In this document: piece after piece, positions 1-6,394 of the stretch | Numbering within the stretch: position 1 is the stretch's first letter | Layout: every line of letters starts with the position of its first letter | Assembly: GCA_038328705.1 (NCBI GenBank) | Contig: JBBQMG010000185.1 | Location: 1-6,569 of the forward strand | Source: UBA668 sp038328705 | Lineage (GTDB): Bacteria; Actinomycetota; Acidimicrobiia; Acidimicrobiales; Ilumatobacteraceae | Direction: 5' to 3' | Length of the DNA: 6,569 nucleotides | Position numbers and translations under genes: made by a program | The notes under the pieces: model-generated | The model's input: only the letters and a program-made list of their open reading frames with translations | The model's database searches: none | What the model was told of the DNA's origin: nothing

Positions 1-42
1 CTCGTGCTCATCGGCGTACAGGGTGCGGGCAATGTCGCGCAT
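1..42 (-). CDS. N-terminal fragment, possible acyl-CoA dehydrogenase
   Basis: Only the first 14 codons lie in the window, reading MRDIARTLYADEHE; the gene continues beyond the left edge. The start is well constrained: on the minus strand an in-frame TAG (52-54) lies nine bases before this ATG and no GTG or TTG start lies between them. The pattern R-T-L-Y-x-x-E-H-E is typical of the extreme N-terminus of actinobacterial acyl-CoA dehydrogenases, flavoenzymes that introduce the alpha-beta double bond in acyl-CoA during fatty-acid or related acyl degradation. No catalytic or FAD-binding residues are visible, so the assignment rests on this short resemblance alone. It is transcribed divergently from the membrane protein gene at 150. 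No clear Shine-Dalgarno sequence precedes it. Confidence 0.45.
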   Translation of the reverse strand, partial: MRDIARTLYADEHE

Positions 43-46
43 GCCC

Positions 47-61
47 GCAGGCTATGCCTGC
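47..61. repeat. Inverted repeat next to the leftward start codon
   Basis: GCAGGC (47-52), TAT spacer, GCCTGC (56-61): a perfect 6-bp inverted repeat. It begins four bases upstream of the leftward ATG (40-42), in the untranslated leader of the acyl-CoA dehydrogenase-like gene. It could be a small operator half-site pair or an RNA hairpin covering the ribosome-binding region. In GC-rich DNA a 6-bp repeat can also arise by chance. Confidence 0.35.
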
Positions 62-111
62 AGCATCCAGATGGTGAGATCGCCCGCAGGTGGTGGGTCG
101 CGCGTCACACG

Positions 112-132
112 CCCGGCCACTGTGATGCCGGG
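112..132. repeat. Inverted repeat in the divergent promoter region
   Basis: CCCGGC (112-117) and GCCGGG (127-132) form a perfect 6-bp inverted repeat with a 9-base spacer. The arm-to-arm distance suits a dimeric regulator binding about two turns of DNA. It lies just upstream of the candidate -10 box of the rightward unit. No known operator consensus is recognised. Confidence 0.3.
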
Positions 133-149
133 TACGACTTACTGTCAAC

Positions 150-1928
150 ATGATGGAACCGAACGCGCCGCCGCGGAGTGTTCACGGCGTGCATCGAATA
201 TCGGCGGCCTGGGTGTTGATCGTGGGGGTGGTCGTCGCCGTCGATCCTGCCGGCCTGTGGCCGTTCGGGCCACTGCGTTGGCTGGTGGTCTCCACTGCCG
301 GCTTGGCCGTCATCGCGGTCTGCTGTTGGCGACCCGTGCGACCTTTGGACCGGCCGAGTTTTCGACTCTGGTTGCTACTACTGACGTTTCTCGCGCTGGG
401 CAGCATGGTCAACGGCGATGTCTGGATCGCGCTCGTCGGCACCGACACTCGGCACTTCGGGCTGTTAACATGGTTGCTCTGCTTCGGCCTGTTCTGCGCT
501 GGTCAACAGTTGTGCGGTGACGACACGGCGTTGGTGAAGGCGTGCGCGGTCGCAGCACTGACCACCGGACTGTGGTGCGTATGGGAGCTGGCATTCGGCC
601 CACCGATTGCCCTCGCCGCAACCACCGACCGCCTGTCGGGGCCATTCGGTTCAGCGGCGCTGCTCGGTGCAGCGGTCTGCCTGCTGCTGCCACCCACTGT
701 TGCGCTGGCAGCCGATCGCAACGAACAGTTGCGATGGCGCACGCTCGCGATGATCGCTGCACTGTTGTGCACAGCTGCTGTCGTCGGTAGCGGCGCTCGC
801 GCGGCGTGGGTGGGGCTCGTCGTCGCAGGGGCGATCGTTGCGTGGAAAGTTCCCCGCACACGCCGACCACTGGCAGCCGCGCTTGCTGTGGCGCTGGTCG
901 GCATCGTGACCGCGCTCCCGCAGGTGGAGAGCGTGCTCGAACGAAGTGCCGGTACGACGAGCCGAATGGACGAATGGCGAGTCGCTGCCCGCGTCGTCGC
1001 CGACCATCCGTTGGTCGGGGTGGGGCCCGAGGGATATCGCATTGCGTTGCGCGAGGGTGTCGACGCTGACTACGAGCGCACCTACCCGCGCGACCGCGTG
1101 CTGCCCGATCGGGCACATTCGTCAGTGCTCGACGTGTCGCTTGCGGGCGGCGTCGTCGCCGGCCTCGCATTCGCAGCGCTCGTGCTTCTGGTCGCCCGGC
1201 GCGCACTTCAGCACATGCTCGCAGCAGCGCCGGCGGGGATCGGGCTGGCGGCCGCTGTGCTGGCCTACTTCAGCGCGCAACTGCTGCTCTTTCCGGTGTT
1301 CGAGCTGGACCCCATCGCGTGGTTGTTGGCCGGCGTCGTCATCGGCGAGCGGTCGCCCCAACCCGCGTCGCCGCGGGCTCCCCGGTTCGCGCGTCCACTG
1401 GCGGCGGTCGCTGCCACAGTCGGCCTCGTGGCGTTGACCGCCGGATTGTTCGACGTGGCCGCAAATCGGCTCGCGCACGACGCAGTGGCTGCTTCGGCGA
1501 ACGGCGACAGCGCTGAGGCGCAGGCCCTTGCTGACCGCGCCACACGGCTGCGGCCGGACGCCATTGCGTATCGAATGACGGCCGTCCAAGTTCTGCTCGC
1601 GGCCGGCACGGTGAGCGCCACCGACTCTGCGCTCGCGGTTGCGAGCGGCGCTCGCGACTGGTCGAGCAACGACCCGATCGCCACCGACCTGTGGGCAAGC
1701 GGCCTCTTGCAACGAGCACTGCAGACCGGGGCGGCCACCGACACCCACGCAGCACTCGTCGCCTGGACGACGCTCGTCGAACGCGACCCACACCGAGGTC
1801 GGTGGCAGCTACAGCTCGGCAGGGCGGCGGCAGCGGCGGGCAAGTCAGATGTTGCCCGCAAGGCGTGGCGGCGGGCGGCGGCGCTCGGCCAGGCGCAGGC
1901 AGCGCAGCTGCTGGAAGCACTCCCATGA
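150..1928 (+). CDS. O-antigen ligase/polymerase (Wzy_C) family membrane protein with TPR-like C-terminus
   Basis: This 592-residue polytopic inner-membrane protein looks like a member of the O-antigen ligase/Wzy superfamily, which transfers or polymerises lipid-linked glycans at the outer face of the membrane. About 12 hydrophobic segments occupy residues 18-437. Family-like landmarks are GPFGSAALLGA (164-174), GSGARAAWVGL (213-223), WRVAARVVADHPLVGVGPEG (276-295) in the large external loop, and PDRAHSSVLDVSLAGG (319-334), where the AH-S-L pattern matches the AHN-L motif of the family. Residues 440-592 are alanine-rich and helical with TPR-like pairs (ANGDSAEAQALADRATRLRP; KSDVARKAWRRAAALG), as in many bacterial Wzy_C proteins. 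ATG 150 is immediately followed by a second ATG at 153, and either could be used. The stop overlaps the sigma-factor start (ATGA). The substrate cannot be read from sequence, and no glycosyltransferase or flippase genes are in view. Confidence 0.8.
   Translation: MMEPNAPPRSVHGVHRISAAWVLIVGVVVAVDPAGLWPFGPLRWLVVSTAGLAVIAVCCWRPVRPLDRPSFRLWLLLLTFLALGSMVNGDVWIALVGTDTRHFGLLTWLLCFGLFCAGQQLCGDDTALVKACAVAALTTGLWCVWELAFGPPIALAATTDRLSGPFGSAALLGAAVCLLLPPTVALAADRNEQLRWRTLAMIAALLCTAAVVGSGARAAWVGLVVAGAIVAWKVPRTRRPLAAALAVALVGIVTALPQVESVLERSAGTTSRMDEWRVAARVVADHPLVGVGPEGYRIALREGVDADYERTYPRDRVLPDRAHSSVLDVSLAGGVVAGLAFAALVLLVARRALQHMLAAAPAGIGLAAAVLAYFSAQLLLFPVFELDPIAWLLAGVVIGERSPQPASPRAPRFARPLAAVAATVGLVALTAGLFDVAANRLAHDAVAASANGDSAEAQALADRATRLRPDAIAYRMTAVQVLLAAGTVSATDSALAVASGARDWSSNDPIATDLWASGLLQRALQTGAATDTHAALVAWTTLVERDPHRGRWQLQLGRAAAAAGKSDVARKAWRRAAALGQAQAAQLLEALP
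1913..1917 (+). promoter_or_regulatory. Ribosome-binding site for the sigma factor
   Basis: GGAAG lies seven bases before ATG 1925 and inside the end of the upstream gene. It supports choosing the overlapping ATG 1925 over the much longer in-frame extension reaching back to 1691. Confidence 0.6.
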
Positions 1929-2518
1929 CGATGGAACCGGATCCGCGACCGAAGAGTGTTGATGGCATGGAGATCGTCATTCGACACGCCGGGACGAACG
2001 CCGTCGACATCGCTAGCGGCATCGAGCTGGCCACCCGCTGGACGTTCGAAGAGTTCTGGCGAACCGAAAGGGCATCGCTCGCAAGGGCTCTCGCGCTCAC
2101 ACTCGGCGACGTACAACTGGCGGCCGAGGCGACGGACGAGGCGATGGCGCGAGCGTTCCAACACTGGTCGCGAGTCAGCACACTCGACAGCCCGACAGGC
2201 TGGGCATATCGGGTGGGGCTCAACTGGAGCCGCTCGGTGCTACGTCGCCTGCGCCGCCAGCCACCCCAATGGTTGGCACAGCCCAACACGCAGCACGACG
2301 CTGCACCGCTCGACCCGAGTGTCGCCGCTGCGCTCCAGCAGCTTCCGGCCGGGCAACGCGCCGTTGTCGTCTGCCGTCTGTTGCTCAACCAGTCCGAGCA
2401 GCAGACGGCGATGCTGCTGCGCATTCGACCAGGCACGGTGAAGAGTCGACTCTCCCGTGCAATCGTCCACCTCTCCACCTCACTTGCCCACCTCGACCCC
2501 CAGGAGAACCAGTCATGA
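1925..2518 (+). CDS. ECF-type RNA polymerase sigma factor (sigma-70 family)
   Basis: A 197-residue extracytoplasmic-function sigma factor that would direct RNA polymerase to a set of stress or surface-related promoters. Region 2 lies at about residues 41-110 (FEEFWRTERASLARALALTL, then LAAEATDEAMARAF and the WAYRVGLN helix, as in actinobacterial ECF factors). Region 4 lies at about 130-187 (LQQLPAGQRAVVVCRLL, then the helix-turn-helix SEQQTAMLLRIRPGTVKSRL). There is no region 1.1 or 3, and the length is typical of ECF factors. The frame is open back to 1691, but ATG 1925 overlaps the upstream stop as ATGA, has GGAAG upstream and gives the family length. In-frame ATGs at 1931 and 1967 are alternatives. 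The stop overlaps the next gene, also as ATGA, so sigma factor and likely regulator are coupled. The ECF subgroup and target promoter cannot be assigned by eye. Confidence 0.9.
   Translation: MTMEPDPRPKSVDGMEIVIRHAGTNAVDIASGIELATRWTFEEFWRTERASLARALALTLGDVQLAAEATDEAMARAFQHWSRVSTLDSPTGWAYRVGLNWSRSVLRRLRRQPPQWLAQPNTQHDAAPLDPSVAAALQQLPAGQRAVVVCRLLLNQSEQQTAMLLRIRPGTVKSRLSRAIVHLSTSLAHLDPQENQS
2502..2506 (+). promoter_or_regulatory. Shine-Dalgarno deciding the start of the Asp-box membrane protein
   Basis: AGGAG lies eight bases before ATG 2515, inside the last codons of the sigma gene. It is the best ribosome-binding site in the window. It fixes the start at 2515, although the frame stays open upstream to 2269 within the sigma gene. 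Confidence 0.8.
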
Positions 2519-4512
2519 ACGAGTTCGACGAACAGACTTCTCGCATCTCGAAAGTGCTGCACGACACGGCCTCCGAGCTGGACGTGCCGTCCATCGGTGT
2601 GTCGGCCGTTCGCCGCCACGGCAGCACCCGCCAGCATCGGCGCCGTGCCGGAATCGCGACCGTCTCGGCGGTGGCGCTGTTGGGCGCCGGCGCACTGACC
2701 GTGCAGCGGCTGAGCCACAACCCTTCACCGTCGACAGGACCCGCAGCGACAGCCAACGACAGCGAGCCCACGTCGACACAGATCGGCACATTCTCGACCG
2801 CCGCCCCCCGTGACCCTGGGTCGTCGGGTGAGCCGGTACAGCGGGTGGACTCCGCCTTCGTGTGGAACGCCGTCGAACCCGGCAGTGCCGAGGCCGTGAC
2901 CAACCTGGTGTGGGGAATCGGCCCGACCCAAGAAGCGCCGTACTTCGCCTGGTCGACCGCTCCAGGTCCAATCGTCGAGGGCGAGTTCCGGCCGGTGCTG
3001 TATCGCTCCGACGACGGCATTCGTTGGGCACCCGCAGCGAATGACACATTCACCGAGCCGCAGGTCTCGAAGCGTGGACTTGCTTCGCAGAACGGCGTCC
3101 TTTTCGCCTTCGGTACTGCGGCGGCAACCGCTGCCATTCCGCAGGGCGGCGCCGGCGATGCGGTGGTCGACGTCAGTAGTGACGGTGGTGCCAGCTGGCA
3201 GACGCAAGTGCTACCCCTCGACCTCCGAGGCCTGGCAGCGATGAAGGGTGTCGGCGGAGTGGGAATGAGCGGCGCCATGGCGGCAGCGAACGGCGTCGTG
3301 GTTGCCGTTGCGCAGCCGAACGTGTGGTGGGACGCCTCTGGCTTTGGCCGGCAGTTGGTGATGACCGCCAACGGCGCATACGAGATCACACAGCCTGGAT
3401 GCGACGGACCCGATTGCAATCCGCCGACCACGACCGTGGTCAATGGTCCGTCAGCCAACACTTCGTCGGATACAGCCCCTGCAGACACGTCGCCCGCAGT
3501 TGCCCCACCGTCCGGATCCGCACCCCAGATGGTGGAGGACACCGTTCCGACCGTCAGCGGACTGATCCCGTTCGATGAGCTCGGCATCGACCCTGCCTCC
3601 GTCGCAGCAGCCCGCACTCCTCGGGTGTTCGTGAGCACGAACGGAGCCGACTTCGCTGAAGCCGCGTTCCCCGCGCTCCCCGACTTTGCGAGCGCGAACG
3701 GCGGCGATGTTCGCGTGTTCACAGCCGGCGGCGCCTTCTACGTGACGGTGTCAATATCCACTTTTGACCCAACCCTCAGCGGGGGTGGTTATGCAAGTAG
3801 CGCTCTCATCTATCGCTCGACGGATGGCATCACCTGGGAAGATGTCGCCACCGTCAGCGACCGGGAACTGCTCGGCGTGATGGATGATGGCACGCTCGTC
3901 GCTCGCGGATACACCGATACCTCGACCAACGTCGCCACCTCGACCGACGGCGAAACCTGGCAGGTACATGACCTTCGGCCCCTCATCGACCCGAGCGACG
4001 GGCAGATCGTCAATGTCGATCTCTGGTCCGTCAGCGTCGATGAGCAGGGGATCACGGCCGTTGGAGCGATGACCAACGATCCGATCGCCGAAGCCGGCGG
4101 CCGATCGCTGGAGCGGGGTGGCGTGCGACTCGAACTTGCGTCCAGCCGTAGCGGTAGCCCGAGAGCATTCGACGTCGCGACCGGCGACGAGATGACGAAG
4201 ATGCGCTGGGATGACCTCGGCGGCTTGTCGGTGCTCGACGCGGACGGCGCCGTTCGGGCGACGTTCACCAGTGTGGAACAGGCTCTGCTGCAAGGCGACA
4301 TGCGTGGCCAAACGATGACGAGGGTGCTGTTGCATTCCGACGACGGGGTGAACTGGTCGCGCGAGAACCTTGCCGACCTCACCGGCTCGCAAGACGCCGG
4401 CCCGGGCTTCATCCGAAGTCAGGACGGAAAAGTGCTGGTCACCGTGATCGACCCGACGAAGCGCACGAACACGGTGGCGACGACGACAGTGCTGGTCGGC
4501 ACCCGCAAGTAG
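2515..4512 (+). CDS. Single-pass membrane protein with Asp-box (BNR-like) ectodomain; putative anti-sigma factor/sensor
   Basis: A 665-residue protein with three parts. Residues 1-44 are a cytoplasmic segment ending in basic residues (RRHGSTRQHRRR). Residues 45-64 are a transmembrane helix (AGIATVSAVALLGAGALTVQ). The remainder is predicted to be extracellular, starting with an S/T/P-rich linker (66-107). The ectodomain holds six Asp-box-like S-x-D/N-G-x-x-W/F motifs at about 165-171, 221-228, 374-380, 435-441, 476-482 and 608-614, as in beta-propellers of the sialidase/BNR fold. A second low-complexity linker covers 303-345. C296 and C301 are the only cysteines seen and could form a disulfide. 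No sialidase catalytic site was recognised, so enzyme activity is not claimed. The ATGA overlap with the sigma gene and the inside-out topology suggest an anti-sigma factor whose ectodomain senses a surface signal. The cytoplasmic part is short and lacks the HxxxCxxC zinc anti-sigma motif, so this role is inference. Confidence 0.7.
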   Translation: MNEFDEQTSRISKVLHDTASELDVPSIGVSAVRRHGSTRQHRRRAGIATVSAVALLGAGALTVQRLSHNPSPSTGPAATANDSEPTSTQIGTFSTAAPRDPGSSGEPVQRVDSAFVWNAVEPGSAEAVTNLVWGIGPTQEAPYFAWSTAPGPIVEGEFRPVLYRSDDGIRWAPAANDTFTEPQVSKRGLASQNGVLFAFGTAAATAAIPQGGAGDAVVDVSSDGGASWQTQVLPLDLRGLAAMKGVGGVGMSGAMAAANGVVVAVAQPNVWWDASGFGRQLVMTANGAYEITQPGCDGPDCNPPTTTVVNGPSANTSSDTAPADTSPAVAPPSGSAPQMVEDTVPTVSGLIPFDELGIDPASVAAARTPRVFVSTNGADFAEAAFPALPDFASANGGDVRVFTAGGAFYVTVSISTFDPTLSGGGYASSALIYRSTDGITWEDVATVSDRELLGVMDDGTLVARGYTDTSTNVATSTDGETWQVHDLRPLIDPSDGQIVNVDLWSVSVDEQGITAVGAMTNDPIAEAGGRSLERGGVRLELASSRSGSPRAFDVATGDEMTKMRWDDLGGLSVLDADGAVRATFTSVEQALLQGDMRGQTMTRVLLHSDDGVNWSRENLADLTGSQDAGPGFIRSQDGKVLVTVIDPTKRTNTVATTTVLVGTRK

Positions 4513-4533
4513 CCGCCGACCCACCCGGCGGCT
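4511..4533. terminator. GC-rich hairpin between convergent genes
   Basis: AGCCGCC (4511-4517) and GGCGGCT (4527-4533) pair perfectly around a 9-base loop, and the stem can extend by a U-G and a G-C pair. The hairpin starts inside the TAG stop of the rightward gene and ends nine bases before the stop of the leftward polymerase gene. It is symmetrical, so it could serve both transcripts. There is no U-tract on either side, so it is not a textbook intrinsic terminator. Such stems are nevertheless common at convergent gene ends in high-GC actinobacteria. Confidence 0.5.
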
Positions 4534-4541
4534 GCGACAGG

Positions 4542-5477
4542 TCAGCCACCGGGCAGGGTTTGCTGCAGGGTGAGCACGGGCTCGAAGAGGTCGCCGAGTT
4601 CGTGGACCCTTGCCAACACTTCACGCCAGGTGAAGCGCAGCTCGGGGGCACCTTCGGCGCAGGCGGACACTTCCTGCCACGTCACTGGCGTGCTGCACGT
4701 CGGCTCGGGGCGAGCACGCAGCGAGTAGACGCCGATGGTGGTCTTGAAGCGTGCGTTCTGGCTCCAGTCGACGAAGATCTTGCCCGGCCGCACGGCCTTC
4801 GCCATCGTGGTGGTCACCCGTTCGCGATGCTGATGCTCCAGTAGCTGGCCAACGGCGAGGGCGAAGTCGGCGGCGACCTGATGCGTGCACGGCGTGTTCA
4901 GCGGCACGTACAGCTGAAGGCCCTTCGACCCCGACGTCTTGGCGAAGCCCTGCAGGTTCACGGCGCCGAGGATCTCATAGACCAGCATTGCGATCTCGCA
5001 GCACTCCTTCATCGCTGCCGGCGCGCCAGGGTCGAAGTCGAAGACGACTGCGCGTGGCGAGTCCAGATCGGTGGCCAGCGCCATCGGCACATGCAGCTCG
5101 AGCGCGGCCATGTTGGCTGCCCAGACCAGACCGGCGGCCTCGTCCATTCGGCAGTAGGCAAGGTCCCCGTTGCGATCGCCAGGGCCGAGCGCGGTGCCCA
5201 TCCATTCCGGTCGGTGCTTCGGGCAGCGCTTCTCGAAGAAGCCTTCTTTCTCCACACCGTCGGGGAACCGCTTCAACGTGATGCAGCGGCCGGCGAGGTG
5301 CGGCAGCATTGTCGGTGCGATGCGTGCGTAGTACTCGATGACCTCGGCCTTGGTCGTGCCCGTTGTCGTGCCGATGCCCGTGCCCGTGCTCGTGGCCGTC
5401 GGCGGGTAGAGCACCTTGTCGAGGTTGCTGAGGCTGAGCTCGCGCCCGCCCACTTCCACTGTGGTGCGAGTAGTCAC
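4542..5477 (-). CDS. ligD: Stand-alone LigD-type polymerase domain (NHEJ primase-polymerase)
   Basis: A 311-residue archaeo-eukaryotic primase-type polymerase like the POL domain of LigD, which adds nucleotides at broken DNA ends during non-homologous end joining with Ku. Landmarks are LSNLDKVLYP (15-25), ITLKRFPDGVEKEGFFEK (66-83), LVWAANMAALELH (117-129), the metal-binding DxD in FDFDPG (D147, D149), motif II TSGSKGLQLYVPL (181-193), motif III VDWSQN with D237 (236-241), and YSLRARP (251-257). Motif II has Gln188 where many LigD polymerases have His. Residues 26-41 are a T/G-rich insertion encoded by a hexanucleotide repeat. The length covers the polymerase domain only, with no ATP-dependent ligase or phosphoesterase domain, so the ligD symbol is used loosely. 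The start is GTG, overlapping the ku stop (GTGA), with no clear Shine-Dalgarno, so translation is probably coupled to ku. The conserved sequence begins about residue 8, which supports this start. Confidence 0.9.
   Translation of the reverse strand: MTTRTTVEVGGRELSLSNLDKVLYPPTATSTGTGIGTTTGTTKAEVIEYYARIAPTMLPHLAGRCITLKRFPDGVEKEGFFEKRCPKHRPEWMGTALGPGDRNGDLAYCRMDEAAGLVWAANMAALELHVPMALATDLDSPRAVVFDFDPGAPAAMKECCEIAMLVYEILGAVNLQGFAKTSGSKGLQLYVPLNTPCTHQVAADFALAVGQLLEHQHRERVTTTMAKAVRPGKIFVDWSQNARFKTTIGVYSLRARPEPTCSTPVTWQEVSACAEGAPELRFTWREVLARVHELGDLFEPVLTLQQTLPGG
5355..5402. repeat. Degenerate hexanucleotide tandem repeat inside the polymerase gene
   Basis: Eight consecutive hexamers on the plus strand have the consensus CGTGCC: CGTGCC, CGTTGT, CGTGCC, GATGCC, CGTGCC, CGTGCT, CGTGGC, CGTCGG. 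Three are exact and the others differ at one to three positions. In the coding (minus) strand they give a T/G-rich stretch, residues 26-41 of the LigD-type polymerase. Multiples of six keep the frame, so unit gain or loss would only change loop length. Confidence 0.75.
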
Positions 5478-6331
5478 GCCGACTTGCGCACGCGCTTGGG
5501 CTTCGGCTTGGCGTCAGCCATCTCCGGCGCACCGGCGGGATGGCGACCCCGTGCAGCCTTGGCGGCCTTCACGCTGGCTTCGAGTGCGGCCATCAGGTCG
5601 ATGACCTGCGGTGCCGCGGCGACGGCCGTGGGCGCCTCGAACTGCTCGCCGGCGGCCTTACGCTCGATCAGGTCGAGCACCTGCTCGCGGTAGTTGTCGC
5701 GGTACTTCTTCGGTTCGAAGGCGGCCGAGAGTGAGGAGACCAGCGCCTCGGCCATCAGCACTTCCTTGTCGCTGACCTGCACGTCGGCCAACGAGTCCAG
5801 TTCGTCGACGGCGCTCATCGGCACCACCTCGTCGGCGAACACCATCGTGCTCATCATCAGCTTGCCATCGACCGCACGCAGCGCGGCGACGTACTGCTTG
5901 TTGCGCATCACGAAACGACCAATGGCCACCTTGCCGGCCTGCTCCATCGCCCGCGCCAACAGCGCGTAGGGCTTGGGGGTCTTGTCGGGGGCGACGATGT
6001 ACTGCGAGTCGAAGTAGACCGGGTCGATGTCGGACAGGTCGACGAATTCCTCGAGCTCGATCGACTTGGTGACCGAGGGCATGAACGGCTCGAGTTCGTC
6101 GGGGTCGACCACGACGTAGCGGCCCTTGGAGATTTCGTAGCCCTTGACGATGTTCTCGTCGGGCACGTCTTCGCCGGTGTCGGCCGAGACCTTCTTGAGC
6201 TTGATGCGACTCATGCTGCGGTCGTCGAGCTGGTTGAACGAGACGCTCTTCTTGCTGACGCCGTTGTAGAGCTTGATGGGGATGGCGACGAGTCCGAAAC
6301 TGATCGTCCCGCTCCAAATTGGTCTCGGCAT
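5474..6331 (-). CDS. ku: Ku, DNA double-strand break end-binding protein
   Basis: Prokaryotic Ku of 285 residues. It forms a homodimeric ring on double-strand DNA ends and recruits LigD-type enzymes for non-homologous end joining in the cytoplasm. The N-terminus MPRPIWSGTISFGLVAIPIK (1-20) is the family hallmark. Further core landmarks are VKGYEISKGRYVVVDPDEL (52-70), PVYFDSQYIVAP (94-105), PYALLARAMEQAGKVAIGRF (111-130) and ALRAVDGKLMMSTMVFADEV (140-159). Residues 261-285 form a lysine/arginine-rich tail (KPKPKRVRK), a feature linked in other bacterial Ku proteins to DNA binding and to stimulating the ligase. ATG 6331 is chosen because the conserved sequence starts at once. An in-frame extension to 6412 adds 27 residues unlike the family. 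The length is normal. It is the first gene of a two-gene operon, and its TGA overlaps the GTG of the polymerase gene. No clear promoter is seen upstream. Confidence 0.95.
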   Translation of the reverse strand: MPRPIWSGTISFGLVAIPIKLYNGVSKKSVSFNQLDDRSMSRIKLKKVSADTGEDVPDENIVKGYEISKGRYVVVDPDELEPFMPSVTKSIELEEFVDLSDIDPVYFDSQYIVAPDKTPKPYALLARAMEQAGKVAIGRFVMRNKQYVAALRAVDGKLMMSTMVFADEVVPMSAVDELDSLADVQVSDKEVLMAEALVSSLSAAFEPKKYRDNYREQVLDLIERKAAGEQFEAPTAVAAAPQVIDLMAALEASVKAAKAARGRHPAGAPEMADAKPKPKRVRKSA

Positions 6332-6372
6332 CGCCCCAGTCTGCCGCAAAGTCGCCAACTTGACCAGTGACG

Positions 6373-6394
6373 CCCACCCACCCCAGCGCAACCC
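6373..6394 (-). promoter_or_regulatory. G-quadruplex motif on the sense strand upstream of ku
   Basis: Read on the minus strand, 6394 to 6373 gives GGG, a 7-base loop, GGGG, T, GGG, T, GGG. This meets the standard G3+N1-7 definition with loops of 7, 1 and 1. It lies 41-62 bases before the ku start codon on the non-template strand. It overlaps a 10-base-period direct repeat (CCCAGCGCA at 6382-6390 and 6392-6400 on the plus strand). More G-runs follow upstream (minus-strand G5 at 6410-6406 and 6430-6426). Whether it folds or regulates anything is unknown. Confidence 0.5.

Larger units (their letters stand above)
43..149. promoter_or_regulatory. Divergent intergenic region with weak promoter-like elements
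   Basis: This 107-base gap separates two divergent starts and must hold the control signals for both, unless the rightward unit is driven from elsewhere. On the plus strand, TACTGT (140-145) fits the loose TANNNT form of a -10 box. It lies five bases before the ATG at 150, which would imply a leaderless or nearly leaderless mRNA, and no good Shine-Dalgarno is seen there. On the minus strand, a perfect TTGACA (148-143) could be a -35 box for the leftward gene, but no convincing -10 box is found at 16-18 bases spacing. The two candidates overlap. Both are weak, and the region is defined mainly by its position. Confidence 0.35.

Noticed and set aside
1102..1115. Perfect 14-bp palindrome TGCCCGATCGGGCA
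   Set aside because: It lies inside the membrane-protein coding region at the PDRAH motif, where codon constraints and high GC can explain it, and no nearby regulated start exists.
1691..1924. Long in-frame extension of the sigma factor into the upstream gene
   Set aside because: It is a shadow of the overlapping membrane-protein gene. ATG 1925 has a ribosome-binding site, an ATGA overlap, and gives the normal ECF length.
2269..2514. In-frame extension of the Asp-box membrane protein into the sigma gene
   Set aside because: It would put 82 residues of sigma-gene shadow before the topogenic N-terminus. AGGAG at 2502-2506 marks ATG 2515.
1339..2718. Long minus-strand open frame (459 codons) opposite the operon
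   Set aside because: Its arginine-rich, low-complexity translation has no recognisable motif. Such frames are common opposite high-GC genes.
2515..4512. Possible active sialidase
   Set aside because: Asp-box motifs mark the propeller fold only. The arginine triad and the Asp and Tyr/Glu catalytic residues of sialidases could not be identified.
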